DNA of 64,000 nt from Snodgrassella alvi (GTDB taxonomy: Bacteria > Pseudomonadota > Gammaproteobacteria > Burkholderiales > Neisseriaceae), in contig NZ_MEIO01000064.1 in NCBI RefSeq assembly GCF_002777745.1, forward strand, positions 1 through 64,000, in the 5' to 3' direction. Positions 44,601 through 52,883 of this stretch are shown one piece after another. Position 1 is the first letter of the stretch. Each line of letters starts with the position of its first letter. The position numbers were made by a program, and so were the translations under genes. Below the pieces are notes generated by a model. The model searched no databases. It had not been told where the DNA came from and saw nothing but the letters and a program-made list of their open reading frames with translations.

Positions 44601-44869
44601 ATAAGAAAGCTTCAGTACAGTGGGTTGATACTGAAAACAAAACAGGACAGCTTGAAGTTGTAGGTGATTTGAGTATCTTACGTTTACTTGAAAAAGCTCA
44701 GGCGCGTAAAAATGATGATGGCACTTATCAGCTTAAATGGACAATTAAAAACAGGGCAGTAGAAATGAATCTGAAAAATTTGCAGACTAATGATCTGATT
44801 ACGTTGCTGAAATTAAAAGGTGCTCATTTGCCGCAACAGGTATTTAAGGAAGATCAGAATGCAGATTAG
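41630..44869 (+). CDS. tssM: T6SS membrane complex protein TssM (IcmF family)
   Basis: A 1079-residue protein. Two N-terminal membrane helices (about residues 35-60 and 70-90), a cytoplasmic IcmF domain, a third helix (about residues 350-372, KAGLVFSMVAFVAIVYAFAS), then a ~700-residue periplasmic domain ending in beta-rich IcmF C-terminal sequence. I see no Walker A (GxxxxGKS/T) in the cytoplasmic part, so NTP binding is probably lost, as in some TssM proteins. It connects TssL in the inner membrane with TssJ in the outer membrane. It overlaps tssA by 11 bases. Confidence 0.88.
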   Translation: MLRWNQLRQFSSRVNSQLSRLAQANQKITQRPRILKLWLLCSCLWLILVCGLTAFLYWYFDKNWLLNHKFHLILLALAGLFLCIILPLFWRIFVVIDGQERTIRFVERSTYTRESPAQQNLIAFQNYLKQKYHLPVFNRCYILAVHGVPDALSDVGEQLQRTGWVQVDNVYLVLMNAIDEIESVPAFRGKYNCPFDGLIILRDLKSNKTSVTHDSTDVWLEKFYRLLNWKIPFLHVLQSDIELNKFPLNQVFAWSSPSEDTISDLKVKAVNLFLHAFLKSRDRQFLPLIDTIASTKINLAEVYSEQQLLWFKGIAVQAKQSNWWETWSMAAEHLYQRPAKLFVQSGALKLAKAGLVFSMVAFVAIVYAFASNYREAQTFRSQITNLHKFSGAGSPVNSILALQNHIALVNNVPKPFYRRLGFNHDDLLLDKAFAAYGTAAKKWLIRPADQQIILVLESLEHLQTSSHAMITHEVIDEGGAQSSNAVALDEGFDALKAYLMLRRPKRMDNIFLSDYLSRLYRTQGLQNADAAQNIFRFYTRNMGKHNSWFLNEDSVLVAQSRAVLNNIVSQQQEDVVIYQHLLDRALKNYADIDLVQLAGKESTQFWTNKQKLHGAFTARAWKEWFKPEIDKFNPEHFKNGSWVLNESEESNENTDIRKQIMTLYKRDYFNAWTGFLSGIQWVPVTGLNRQMDRLKKYSDKKNSVLVKLLTAIQFNASIGYPEDRTDDGKGVLQDFEPIVGLIKTVEDKNKQTSRKLDQYQENLLAMYLEVQKVQGANNQASASQLSFNTILNGDNSSSLAKAEESINLQVANLGEEWQDIGHTLLDYPFADAKKAILVPALNNINALWQQMVVSQWNYRFANRYPLNPSGNLDVSLSELQKFIDPQKGVVAQFNQQYLNKVLNLVGNQWIVNPAVVDQVQIDDQFVSGLNELNQLLEFVADGTNTASFEVMLLPTPEVKQITLSLNKQNVQFYNEKSFWHKVNWSVSDNIDKKASVQWVDTENKTGQLEVVGDLSILRLLEKAQARKNDDGTYQLKWTIKNRAVEMNLKNLQTNDLITLLKLKGAHLPQQVFKEDQNAD

Positions 44870-46439
44870 TGCAGCATTAAAAGTTCTTCAGAAGCGGAAA
44901 ATCTATGAAGATGTAAAGCCTTTATGGGACGATATTGAATATCTTTTGGCTCCGGTGGATGGCCAGCCTGAAGATGTGACTCATCATGATTCTTTTCTGG
45001 ATATTCGTCAGGAGCTGGAAAAGGTCAGTGATATTCAGTTAGGCAAAATTGAGGATGCAGCCAGTTATCTGTGCCAGAATGTGGGTAAAGATATTCGTGT
45101 GGTGGTGTATTTAACCTATGTATTGTTTCGTCGTGAGGCATTTCAGGGGTTAATCAAGGGGTTGTTATTACTATACGGTGTGCAGGCTGTATATCCATCT
45201 GCTTTTCAGCCTCAGCGTATTTCGGTGATTAAAACTATGCTCCGCTGGCTGGGTAGCGCCAAAATGGAAGATGCATTTTTATTGTGCGAAAACAAGCTGC
45301 TACCTAATGAATATCAAGCCATTACGATATTGTGCGAATTAATTCAGGAAAATTTAGGCGCACAGTTTAAGGAATCAATTGATGAGCTAAGTGGTTTGCT
45401 GGGTTTGTTACCGGTTCCTGCTGGAGAAAGTAAAACTCCGGCGGCAAATCAAGCCACTGCAACCATTACTGATAATAATTCTGGTCAGGGTGTCAATGTT
45501 GATAATGATGAGGTAATTTTACGTTCTTCTCAGGATTTGATGCAAACAATGAAATCGGTAGGGCAGTTTATTGCTGATAAGGAGCAGAAGGCATATGCCT
45601 CGTATCGGCTATTGCGTCAGTTTCGCTGGGATTTGCTGGAGCAGTTACCTTTACATCAGGATGGTGTAACTAAAATTGCTCCCCCTCGGCAGGAGTTAGT
45701 TAACCGTTTGCAGACGTTATATCAGCGTAAAAACTGGGTTGAGTTACTGGAACAATGTCATGCTGGTTTTATGGAGGCATCCAATCATTTCTATCTTGAT
45801 TTGCAATTTCTGAGCTGGACTGCAATGCAACATTTGGCTCCTGAAGCAAATGTTTGGGCTGATATGCTGTGTAGTGATCTGGCGTTTCTGCTGACCCGGG
45901 TAGCTGGGTTGGAATCATTGGCATTTAATGATAATCGTCCCTTTGCTTCAGGCGAGGTATTAGACTGGATTGCTGTTCATGCCCGTTTTCAGCAACAGAG
46001 TGTGGAGGAAATACAGCTATCTTCCGATAATGAGCTTATTTCAACGAATGATATTGAAGCACAGGCTTTTGTTATTCTGGCAGAACAGGGCTTTGATAAA
46101 ACTATGGAATGGCTGGCTACGGTACAGTTTGAGGATGGTTTTGAACAGCTGTATTACAAGCAGTTTCTACTTGCCCGCTTGGCGATGAAAGGAGGCAAAA
46201 CTGATTTTGCTTTATCTTTGCTGGAAAAACTTAATCTTCCATTTTCGCAACAACCATTGTTTGAATGGAATAAAAAGCTCACTTTTCAGATTAAACACGA
46301 GCTGTTAAAGCTTTTACAGCAAAAACACATAACTATTAAAGGCAGTAATAAAGAATTGATAGCAGGGCAAATCGAAGAATTGAAAAAAGAGCTGGTGTTG
46401 CTCAATCCGTTTTTGGCGCATCAATTATTGTATAAATAG
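44859..46439 (+). CDS. tssA: T6SS cap/assembly protein TssA (ImpA/VasJ type)
   Basis: About 526 residues from ATG 44859, with AAGGA at 44846-44850 inside tssM. The N-terminal ImpA domain (about residues 10-130) includes GKDIRVVVYLTYVLFRREAFQGLIKGLLLL. A Thr/Asn/Ala linker follows, then a VasJ-type C-terminal domain with ASYRLLRQFRWDLLEQLPL and HFYLDLQFLSWTAMQHLAPEAN and LLTRVAGLESLAFNDNRPFA. TssA primes and coordinates tail assembly. Coupled to tssM upstream and 10 bases from tssF downstream. Confidence 0.88.
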   Translation: MQISAALKVLQKRKIYEDVKPLWDDIEYLLAPVDGQPEDVTHHDSFLDIRQELEKVSDIQLGKIEDAASYLCQNVGKDIRVVVYLTYVLFRREAFQGLIKGLLLLYGVQAVYPSAFQPQRISVIKTMLRWLGSAKMEDAFLLCENKLLPNEYQAITILCELIQENLGAQFKESIDELSGLLGLLPVPAGESKTPAANQATATITDNNSGQGVNVDNDEVILRSSQDLMQTMKSVGQFIADKEQKAYASYRLLRQFRWDLLEQLPLHQDGVTKIAPPRQELVNRLQTLYQRKNWVELLEQCHAGFMEASNHFYLDLQFLSWTAMQHLAPEANVWADMLCSDLAFLLTRVAGLESLAFNDNRPFASGEVLDWIAVHARFQQQSVEEIQLSSDNELISTNDIEAQAFVILAEQGFDKTMEWLATVQFEDGFEQLYYKQFLLARLAMKGGKTDFALSLLEKLNLPFSQQPLFEWNKKLTFQIKHELLKLLQQKHITIKGSNKELIAGQIEELKKELVLLNPFLAHQLLYK

Positions 46440-46448
46440 GTAGTAGAT

Positions 46449-48206
46449 ATGGATAAAAAAGACAATATTCTGCGTTATTATGAAGCGGAAATGCGCTATC
46501 TGAAAGAAGCCGGGCAGGATTTTGCAGAGGCTCATCCTGATGCTGCGCAGTATTTGAAAATGCAGGATTCTCTTGAACGGGATCCGATGGTAGAACGCTT
46601 ATTTGAGGGGTTTGCTTTTTTAACAGCAAAGCTGTATCAGAAAATCGATGACGATATGCCGGAATTGACAGAAAGTGCTCTGGCGTTGTTATGGCCGCAT
46701 CATCTTCAACCTGTTGCTTCGATGTCGATAGTACAATTGATGCTGAATAAACAGATTTATACCAATGATCAGCATATTCCGGCCGGATTGAAATTGCAGA
46801 CTGCGGTTGATTCAAACACTGGCATTTCTTGTGAATACCGGACAACACAGGCAGTTGATATTTATCCTGTTGATGTAGGTGATTTTCGTCTGGTTTATAA
46901 TGATTTAGGGCAATCTATTATTCAATTGCGTTTGCAATTACGTCAAAGTGATGCCGGTCAGAATATTTGTCTGCCAGATCAGTTTTCGCTTAAGTTTCAT
47001 CTTGTTGGTGAAATAGAAACCAGATTGAGTATTTATCATTATTTAATAAATCATCTGGCGCAGATCACTACGGATGAAAATTATATCTCTGTAAACGATA
47101 AGTTAACATTGCAGCGTGCACATTTTGATTCTGATTCAATAACTTGGTTGCAGCAGAGACAAGCTGGTGAACACGATTTATTGATGGAATATTTTCTGTT
47201 TAAAGAAAAGTTTCTGTTTTTTGAATTAAAGGGACTGAGCGGGAAAGATTTTGATAATGATAAACATGAGCTATTGGTAAATTGTCATTTGCAACGTCAT
47301 TTTCCATTAGAATTGGTTTTTAACCGCGAATATTTAAAGTTATTTTGTGTGCCTGTTATCAATCTGTTTGATTTGGAGGCTGAGCCGGTAGTGCGTTCTC
47401 ATTTGCATACTGAATATAGATTGTCTCCTATGTTTTCGGCTTCAGAGCAGGTTAATGTATGCGCTGTAACTGAAGTAGAATCATTTAGTAAGATTAATGG
47501 CAATAGAAAGCGTTATTTGCCTTTTAATGAATTCAGGCATGGCAAACGTGAGTTAAGTATTCTTGAGCAGGATAATCCTTATTATTATATCCGTACGCGG
47601 CAAGGTATCGGAAATAAATACGATAGTTTTATTAGCTTTAGTGGTGAAATGCAGGTAGATGAAGAGGAAATCTTTTCTATCAGTATTTTAGGAGCTAATG
47701 GTAATTTACCTCGCCAGATCACTAAATATAATAAAAAGTTAAGCCTGCATTCTCCTGTTTTGGGAGTAAAAGACGCTCAAATGGTAATGGTACCGACAGC
47801 TTTGCATTACCCACCTGATTATAAGAATCAGCAATGGCAGTTGTTATTTGAGATGAGTAATAATTATCTGGCTACGCTTGATACTGGGACGCTGAAAAAT
47901 AGTTTGCGCTTACTTAACTGGTCTACAGCCGCTGCAAATGAAAAAAATATAGCTGCCATCACTTCGGTTCAGAGTGAAATTAAACATATTATGCATCAGG
48001 GTATGATGATTAGGTGTCTGGTAATTAATATTGAACTGGATAGTACAGGATTTATTAATGAAGCAGATGCAGCCTTATTTGGCTATGTATTAAATCGTTA
48101 CTTGATTGCATATGCTCAGCTCAATTTAGCCATTAAAGTAAATGTAATATTACAGCCGGAGGCTATTACTTTAAGTTGGCCAATAAATGTGGATGAAAAA
48201 ATTTAA
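46449..48206 (+). CDS. tssF: T6SS baseplate protein TssF
   Basis: A 585-residue protein with the typical TssF opening LRYYEAEMRYLKEAGQDFAEAHP, then DPMVERLFEGFAFLTAKLYQKIDDDMPELTESAL and LLWPHHLQPVASMSIVQL (about residues 10-95). The later segment NLFDLEAEPV and HTEYRLSP agree with TssF family wedge proteins. It forms a 2:1 wedge with TssG around the VgrG hub. The stop codon overlaps the tssG start by one base. Confidence 0.95.
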   Translation: MDKKDNILRYYEAEMRYLKEAGQDFAEAHPDAAQYLKMQDSLERDPMVERLFEGFAFLTAKLYQKIDDDMPELTESALALLWPHHLQPVASMSIVQLMLNKQIYTNDQHIPAGLKLQTAVDSNTGISCEYRTTQAVDIYPVDVGDFRLVYNDLGQSIIQLRLQLRQSDAGQNICLPDQFSLKFHLVGEIETRLSIYHYLINHLAQITTDENYISVNDKLTLQRAHFDSDSITWLQQRQAGEHDLLMEYFLFKEKFLFFELKGLSGKDFDNDKHELLVNCHLQRHFPLELVFNREYLKLFCVPVINLFDLEAEPVVRSHLHTEYRLSPMFSASEQVNVCAVTEVESFSKINGNRKRYLPFNEFRHGKRELSILEQDNPYYYIRTRQGIGNKYDSFISFSGEMQVDEEEIFSISILGANGNLPRQITKYNKKLSLHSPVLGVKDAQMVMVPTALHYPPDYKNQQWQLLFEMSNNYLATLDTGTLKNSLRLLNWSTAAANEKNIAAITSVQSEIKHIMHQGMMIRCLVINIELDSTGFINEADAALFGYVLNRYLIAYAQLNLAIKVNVILQPEAITLSWPINVDEKI

Positions 48207-49168
48207 TGAATGCCGGTTTGTTTAATCGCTTGCTGCTGGCTCCAGAAGCATATAATTTTTTTCAGTTTTGCTATTTGCTGGAATCGCATCAGGTTAATTT
48301 ACGTGTACCTGATTTGCAGAGTACCAGTGATTTGACTTTGCAGTTTTGCGCTTGGCCATATCTTGGTTTTCCAGCCAGTGAGCTTAAGCAGGCTCTACCT
48401 GAATCAGTTTATGACTATAAGTTACCAGTAGTATTTACTACTTTTATGGGATTAATTGGTACAGATGGGGTAATGCCTAATTGGCTTATTGCTGAATGTG
48501 CTGAAAAAAAAGATGGCATGGAAAATTTGACGGCTTTTCTTGATATGTTCCATCATCGTCTGATAGCTATGTTCTATCAGGTATGGAAACGTTTTCATTA
48601 TGAATTCCAGTATCGCCCGAATGCTTCTGATCGTCTTTCACAGGCATTGCTGACTTTGATTCATGGTCGCCGTTCTCTTGATATTGATCCGCGCTATTAT
48701 CTGGGCGTCCTTAAAAATTTAAATAAGAAAAATAAAAATACTTTTGGTTTAAAAGAAATTGTACATTATGTTATTCCTGCTGCCAGTGAAGTAGTTATAG
48801 AAGAGTTTGTTCCTGTTAAATATCCGGTTCCTCAGCTATCAATGGGTACAGGTATTGCATTTGAAAATGCAGTTCTGGGCAGATTTCTGTATGATGCCAA
48901 TAGCCGTATAAGAATATTTGTAAAGTTAAATAATTATTCAATATTGAATTTATTGTATGAAAATCAACCAGTGCGGATGATTTTACAAACTCTGGTCAAG
49001 AAATATGTTGGTTGTAGTCTGGATGTTGAACTGGTAGTCAGAATCAGTGCAGAATTGTTACCGTTGGCAAAATTAAATGGTACTACACCGCAGCAGCTAA
49101 GTGCTGGCGTCACTGTAGGTCAGCCGGAAGCTGGTATGCAGTTTTCGATTTTTCTGGGGGTGTTGTAG
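48206..49168 (+). CDS. tssG: T6SS baseplate protein TssG
   Basis: A 320-residue protein. Family marks: FFQFCYLLESHQVNLRVPD near the N-terminus, FMGLIGTDGVMPNWLIAECAEKKDG...LTAFLDMFHHRLIAMFYQVWKRFHY (about residues 79-135) and the C-terminal GTTPQQLSAGVTVG. It bridges TssF dimers and TssK in the baseplate. Start overlaps the tssF stop (TAATGA) and tssJ follows with no gap. Confidence 0.95.
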   Translation: MNAGLFNRLLLAPEAYNFFQFCYLLESHQVNLRVPDLQSTSDLTLQFCAWPYLGFPASELKQALPESVYDYKLPVVFTTFMGLIGTDGVMPNWLIAECAEKKDGMENLTAFLDMFHHRLIAMFYQVWKRFHYEFQYRPNASDRLSQALLTLIHGRRSLDIDPRYYLGVLKNLNKKNKNTFGLKEIVHYVIPAASEVVIEEFVPVKYPVPQLSMGTGIAFENAVLGRFLYDANSRIRIFVKLNNYSILNLLYENQPVRMILQTLVKKYVGCSLDVELVVRISAELLPLAKLNGTTPQQLSAGVTVGQPEAGMQFSIFLGVL

Positions 49169-49888
49169 ATGAATTTTCGTTTGTTGTTTGTGCTAATTTT
49201 GTTAACGGGATTATCCGGTTGTGGGTTATTACAACAAGGATATGAGGATGTGCGTAAAGCAGGTAAAGAAGCGGTTGAGTTGAAACATTATCATTATAAT
49301 TTTCGGGTGGTTTCAGCGTCTCTTTTAAATCAGACTGATAAATCGCAGCAAAATACTTTTAGAATGTTTATATATCAATTACGCAGTGATGATCTGTTTA
49401 ATCAGGCCAGCTATTATGATTTACTTACCAATGCAGATGATGTTCTGGCTGAGGAGTTGATTAAAAAGGATATACGTGTGATCTATCCTTTTGATACGCA
49501 GAATATAAGAGGAGATATTGATAATAAAACACAATATGTGGGTTTAGTATTTTTCTTCAATAAACCTGAAGCTGATGATCAAACATGGAAGATATCGATT
49601 CCTGTAAATAAGTTGAAGTTGTTTAGCGACAATTACATTTTGGTAGATGCCTCTCAAGCTCAGTTGAAACCTAAAAAGCAGGTTAAAGGTCTACTCAAGC
49701 AGCAAAAACAGGTGGAAAAGGCACAGAAAAAGGCATCAAAAGAGCAGAAAAAACAGGCAAAGCTTGCGAAAAAGGCTCAGCAAGCTATGCAGGAACCGAT
49801 GGATAAATTACAACAGCAAGGCCAACAGAAAGCTCAGGATAAAATAGGAAAAAAGGTAAAAAATATATTGCCTGAGGCTAAAAAGTAA
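49169..49888 (+). CDS. tssJ: T6SS outer membrane lipoprotein TssJ with long basic tail
   Basis: A 239-residue lipoprotein. Signal peptide with lipobox LSGC (Cys18). The TssJ beta-sandwich spans about residues 40-170 (RVVSASLLNQTDKSQ, RMFIYQLRSDDLF, QYVGLVFFFNKPEADDQTWKI). After this comes an unusual extension of about 70 residues rich in Lys, Gln and Ala (KKASKEQKKQAKLAKKAQQ), probably a long helix reaching into the periplasm. Most TssJ proteins stop after the sandwich. It anchors TssM at the outer membrane. Confidence 0.88.
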   Translation: MNFRLLFVLILLTGLSGCGLLQQGYEDVRKAGKEAVELKHYHYNFRVVSASLLNQTDKSQQNTFRMFIYQLRSDDLFNQASYYDLLTNADDVLAEELIKKDIRVIYPFDTQNIRGDIDNKTQYVGLVFFFNKPEADDQTWKISIPVNKLKLFSDNYILVDASQAQLKPKKQVKGLLKQQKQVEKAQKKASKEQKKQAKLAKKAQQAMQEPMDKLQQQGQQKAQDKIGKKVKNILPEAKK

Positions 49889-49971
49889 TGCTTTACCTGA
49901 GTGCTATCGAACATGTTGTTTTGCTATCTACTAAAATACGCTCAGTTTAGTTAAATAACTAGGCTGAAATA

Positions 49972-50415
49972 ATGGTTTTTATTCTGGGAAGTGTAAATAA
50001 TTTTATTATGATTAATGCGTCTATATTGGAAAAAATTACTTTAAATTTTTCTGGAGATGTTCTGTTTGATAGCCTCGACCCTAAAGAGCGCTATATCTAT
50101 AGTGTGATGAATAATATTGAACGCATTCTGAATACACGTCGCGGTAGTGTTAAACATATCCCTGATTATGGGCTACCGGATTTGAGCATCATTTATCGTC
50201 ATTTACCCTCCAGCCTGTCTTTGTTGCAAAAGTATATAACTTTTACTCTTTTAAAATACGAACCACGTGTACAAGCCTTGCAAATTCAGATAGTTGAAAA
50301 TAAGTCTACAGATTTTATTATTGCTTATGAGTTGTTATGTAAGCTGAAAGAAGTGGGCTATATTCGCTTTTCAACCACTTTTGATGGTGATGAGTCAGTG
50401 AGAGTATTCAGATAA
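49972..50415 (+). CDS. tssE: T6SS baseplate protein TssE (gp25-like)
   Basis: 147 residues from ATG 49972; an internal ATG at 50008 (MINASILEKI) is possible. The gp25/W domain shows IYSVMNNIERILNTRRGSVKHIPDYGLPDLSIIYRHLP, with the conserved Arg-Gly-Ser and YGLPD motif, and IEPRV-like KYEPRVQALQIQI. It starts sheath polymerisation in the baseplate. It is the last gene of the T6SS locus, 83 bases after tssJ. Confidence 0.9.
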   Translation: MVFILGSVNNFIMINASILEKITLNFSGDVLFDSLDPKERYIYSVMNNIERILNTRRGSVKHIPDYGLPDLSIIYRHLPSSLSLLQKYITFTLLKYEPRVQALQIQIVENKSTDFIIAYELLCKLKEVGYIRFSTTFDGDESVRVFR

Positions 50416-50957
50416 TTAATTTTAGCAGTTTGCAATTTGTCGATTCAGAATAATGTTATTGTTTGCCTGATTGTGTAAGGCTACTCTATGTGGCTATTAT
50501 CTTTAAATTTCTTTTCTTCTTTGTGATCGTTGATCATAAAATATATGATGCTTGCTCCAAGCCTAATACCCAAAAAGCATTAGCTTGTGGGTCTCAAAAT
50601 CAGCTAATTTAATCTTTTAAAGGTTTTATACTGATAACTATTTTTCTCTTTATAAGATTCTTTATCTGCAAGGGAAATCACGCAATAATTTGGTCAAAGA
50701 TATGATCTGACACTATCTGTTTCAGACCGCTGGATAAATCAATCTAGTAAAAGTGGTTTATTTAAGTCTAAAGATGATTAACCTTCAGAAAAAAATGAAT
50801 TATTTGCGTTACGCAAAGAGCTTAAACCGTTGTGTAATGTGGGTACTGGATGTGGCTTTATTCAATATTTAATAAAAATCAATTCAAAAGTATATTACCT
50901 GCTATGATGTTATTAGAAGCTATTTCATTTCTATATATTTTCTTTTGAGGTTATACG
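50416..50957. other. Right border of the T6SS locus with IS relic
   Basis: About 540 bases with no intact gene. It contains an imperfect hairpin (CAAGCCTAAT/ATTAGCTTG, around 50557-50588), the decayed IS3 orfA at 50709-50835, and the GAGG site of the next gene. Base composition falls to strongly AT-rich from here to about 53440. Confidence 0.45.
50709..50835 (+). pseudogene. Decayed IS3-family transposase orfA fragment (copy B)
   Basis: In-frame reading gives LSVSDRWINQSSKSGLFKSK, one stop, then PSEKNELFALRKELKPL. This is the OrfA helix-turn-helix followed by the E-x-x-x-LRKE leucine zipper start. It is clearly related to the relic at 9583-9715. No orfB or ends were seen. It shows past insertion at the border of the T6SS locus. 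Confidence 0.55.
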
Positions 50958-52160
50958 ATGACAGAAGAAAAAAACTACAAATTCTCTGAAGCCTTAAGCA
51001 ACTCAAATCCATCTTTTATCAGGGAGATTTTAAAACTTACTGCGGTTAAAGACATGATTTCCTTTGCAGGTGGGTTGCCTGATGCAAATTTATTTCCTAA
51101 AAATCATATAAAGTCGGCCACTCTAGATATTTTTGAGGAGTATGGTAATACTCTTTTCCAATATACGACAACGGAAGGTTTATATAGTTTACGGCAATGG
51201 ATTGCTGATACATTCTCTCTCAAACATGGTTGTAGTGTTACTCCAGAACAAGTGCTGATTGTATCGGGATCACAACAGGCATTAGATTTAGTGGGGAAAA
51301 TATTTATAAATAAAAATGATAATATTTTAATTGAAAGTCCAAGCTATTTAGGTGCTATTCAAGCATTTAATTTATATAGTCCTTGCTTCAATGAGATTAG
51401 TATGTCCTTTGATGGAATTAATCTTGATGAATTAAATTATTCAATTGAAAGTAAAGATCCTAAGTTCTTTTATGGGATTCCCAACTTCCAAAATCCTACA
51501 GGCATTAGTTATTCTATAGAAAAAAGAAAAAAACTAGCAGAATTATTAATAAAACACGATCAAATAATGGTTGAAGATGATCCGTATGGTGAATTGAATT
51601 ATAACGAACAACCGACAAGGTCTGTATTCTCATTAGCTCCTGATAATGTTATATATTTAGGATCATTTTCCAAAGTTTTTGCACCCAGTTTTAGGCTAGG
51701 TTGGATTATCTCACCTGAAAAAATAATGGAAAAACTAATTGTAGCAAAACAAGCTTCTGATCTTCATACCAATTATTTTTCTCAAGTAATACTCAACAAG
51801 TATTTAAACAAGTTCGATATAACAGATCATATTATCAATATTCGGAATTCTTATGCAGAAAAAAGAAAAATAATGATTGATTCTATAAATGAATATATGG
51901 ATAAAGACGTAATTGTATACCCAAGTAATGGTGGGATGTTTATATGGATAAAGATACCAAATACTTCTTCAATGGATTTATTGCCCTATGCAATAAAAAA
52001 TAAAGTTGCTTTTATTCCGGGTGAAACGTTCTCTACTAAAGGAGAGTATAAAGACCAAATTAGATTAAATTATACTAGTTTGACTAATGAGAATATTATT
52101 CTAGGAATAAAATTATTACAAAAATCACTGCTTGAATACAGATTACATATAAACAAATAG
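50958..52160 (+). CDS. PLP-dependent aminotransferase, class I/II (2-aminoadipate type)
   Basis: A 400-residue fold-type I aminotransferase. Visible elements: ISFAGGLPDANLFP (N-terminal substrate loop), LIVSGSQQALDLVGKIF, YGIPNFQNPTGISYS (PLP-binding Asn), VEDDPYGELNY (Asp binding the PLP ring), GSFSKVFAPSFRLGW (Schiff-base Lys) and DQIRLNYTS (carboxylate-binding Arg). It resembles LysN/2-aminoadipate and MocR-associated aminotransferases; no DNA-binding domain is attached. The exact amino donor is unknown. GAGG precedes the ATG. Codon use is much more AT-rich than the T6SS and nar genes, which suggests horizontal acquisition. Confidence 0.85.
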   Translation: MTEEKNYKFSEALSNSNPSFIREILKLTAVKDMISFAGGLPDANLFPKNHIKSATLDIFEEYGNTLFQYTTTEGLYSLRQWIADTFSLKHGCSVTPEQVLIVSGSQQALDLVGKIFINKNDNILIESPSYLGAIQAFNLYSPCFNEISMSFDGINLDELNYSIESKDPKFFYGIPNFQNPTGISYSIEKRKKLAELLIKHDQIMVEDDPYGELNYNEQPTRSVFSLAPDNVIYLGSFSKVFAPSFRLGWIISPEKIMEKLIVAKQASDLHTNYFSQVILNKYLNKFDITDHIINIRNSYAEKRKIMIDSINEYMDKDVIVYPSNGGMFIWIKIPNTSSMDLLPYAIKNKVAFIPGETFSTKGEYKDQIRLNYTSLTNENIILGIKLLQKSLLEYRLHINK

Positions 52161-52296
52161 GCAGTCTAATAATGATATCTAAAGTCAAAACAATGCATAA
52201 CTTTATAACTAGAAAAGACTAATTGTGTAAGTACCTCATAGTTAGGATACAACTCATATATAAAGTTCTTTCTATTGACCCACTGAGGAGTTAAAT

Positions 52297-52467
52297 ATGA
52301 AAAATGTGACTAAAAATCAAATGTCATATTTGTGAGCTAAGAATGGCAATCAGGACTTTTTGCAAAGGATAGGATGGGGCATATGTTTAATAATATTATT
52401 AATGAAAGTTTTTTCATTTTGTTATCTCCTCAATTTGATAAGTATTAGTATTAATATTTTAATATAA
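52297..52467 (+). pseudogene. Small membrane protein frame interrupted by a UGA codon
   Basis: ATG 52297 has GAGGAG 7 bases upstream. The frame reads MKNVTKNQMSYL, a TGA (52333-52335), then continues AKNGNQDFLQRIGWGICLII and a hydrophobic tail for 43 more codons to TAA. If TGA is bypassed, the product is a 56-residue peptide with a C-terminal membrane helix. A nonsense mutation in a small gene is the simplest reading. The 3' end overlaps the opposite-strand gene slightly. Confidence 0.3.
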
Positions 52468-52797
52468 AATACGACTTTTTGATATTAAATAGCTATTTAC
52501 CTGACTCATTGAACATTCTTCATGTGAAGCTTTATTTTGGGTAATTACTTCGTAAGTATTCCCTTGTTTATCGAAAAATACAAAATGGTAAATTTGTATA
52601 TATAAATCTTTTTTCGTTTTTTCTGAAGCTAGGAGGGTTATTTTTGTTTTTGATTCATCTAAATTATAGATATCAGTTATATTAGCATTTTTCAACCAAC
52701 CTTTAGTTATATTCATTGGCCAGTTGTGGCAATCAGGTGCTTTGGCAAAAGACATGATTGGAAGTAATCCTAATAAAATTAAATTTAATTTTTTCAT
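52459..52797 (-). CDS. Small secreted protein, paralogue A
   Basis: 112 residues with an AAGG site before the ATG and a clear signal peptide (MKKLNLILLGLLPIMSFAKA, cleavage after about residue 19). The mature part has CHNWPMNITKGWLKNA, an ESKTKITLLASEKTKKDLYIQIYHFVFFDKQGN strand region, and the ending VITQNKASHEECSMSQVNSYLISKS. Two Cys could form a disulfide. Its neighbour 86 bases upstream is a paralogue. Similar small secreted proteins with an ECSMS ending occur in other gammaproteobacteria and Neisseriaceae from memory; function unknown. Confidence 0.65.
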   Translation of the reverse strand: MKKLNLILLGLLPIMSFAKAPDCHNWPMNITKGWLKNANITDIYNLDESKTKITLLASEKTKKDLYIQIYHFVFFDKQGNTYEVITQNKASHEECSMSQVNSYLISKSRILY

Positions 52798-52883
52798 TCT
52801 ATTACCTTAATTTTTCTATCATTACTGTCTCATATTTTTAGACGCTAATGTACATCTTTCCTGAATGATTTATGTATTATATA

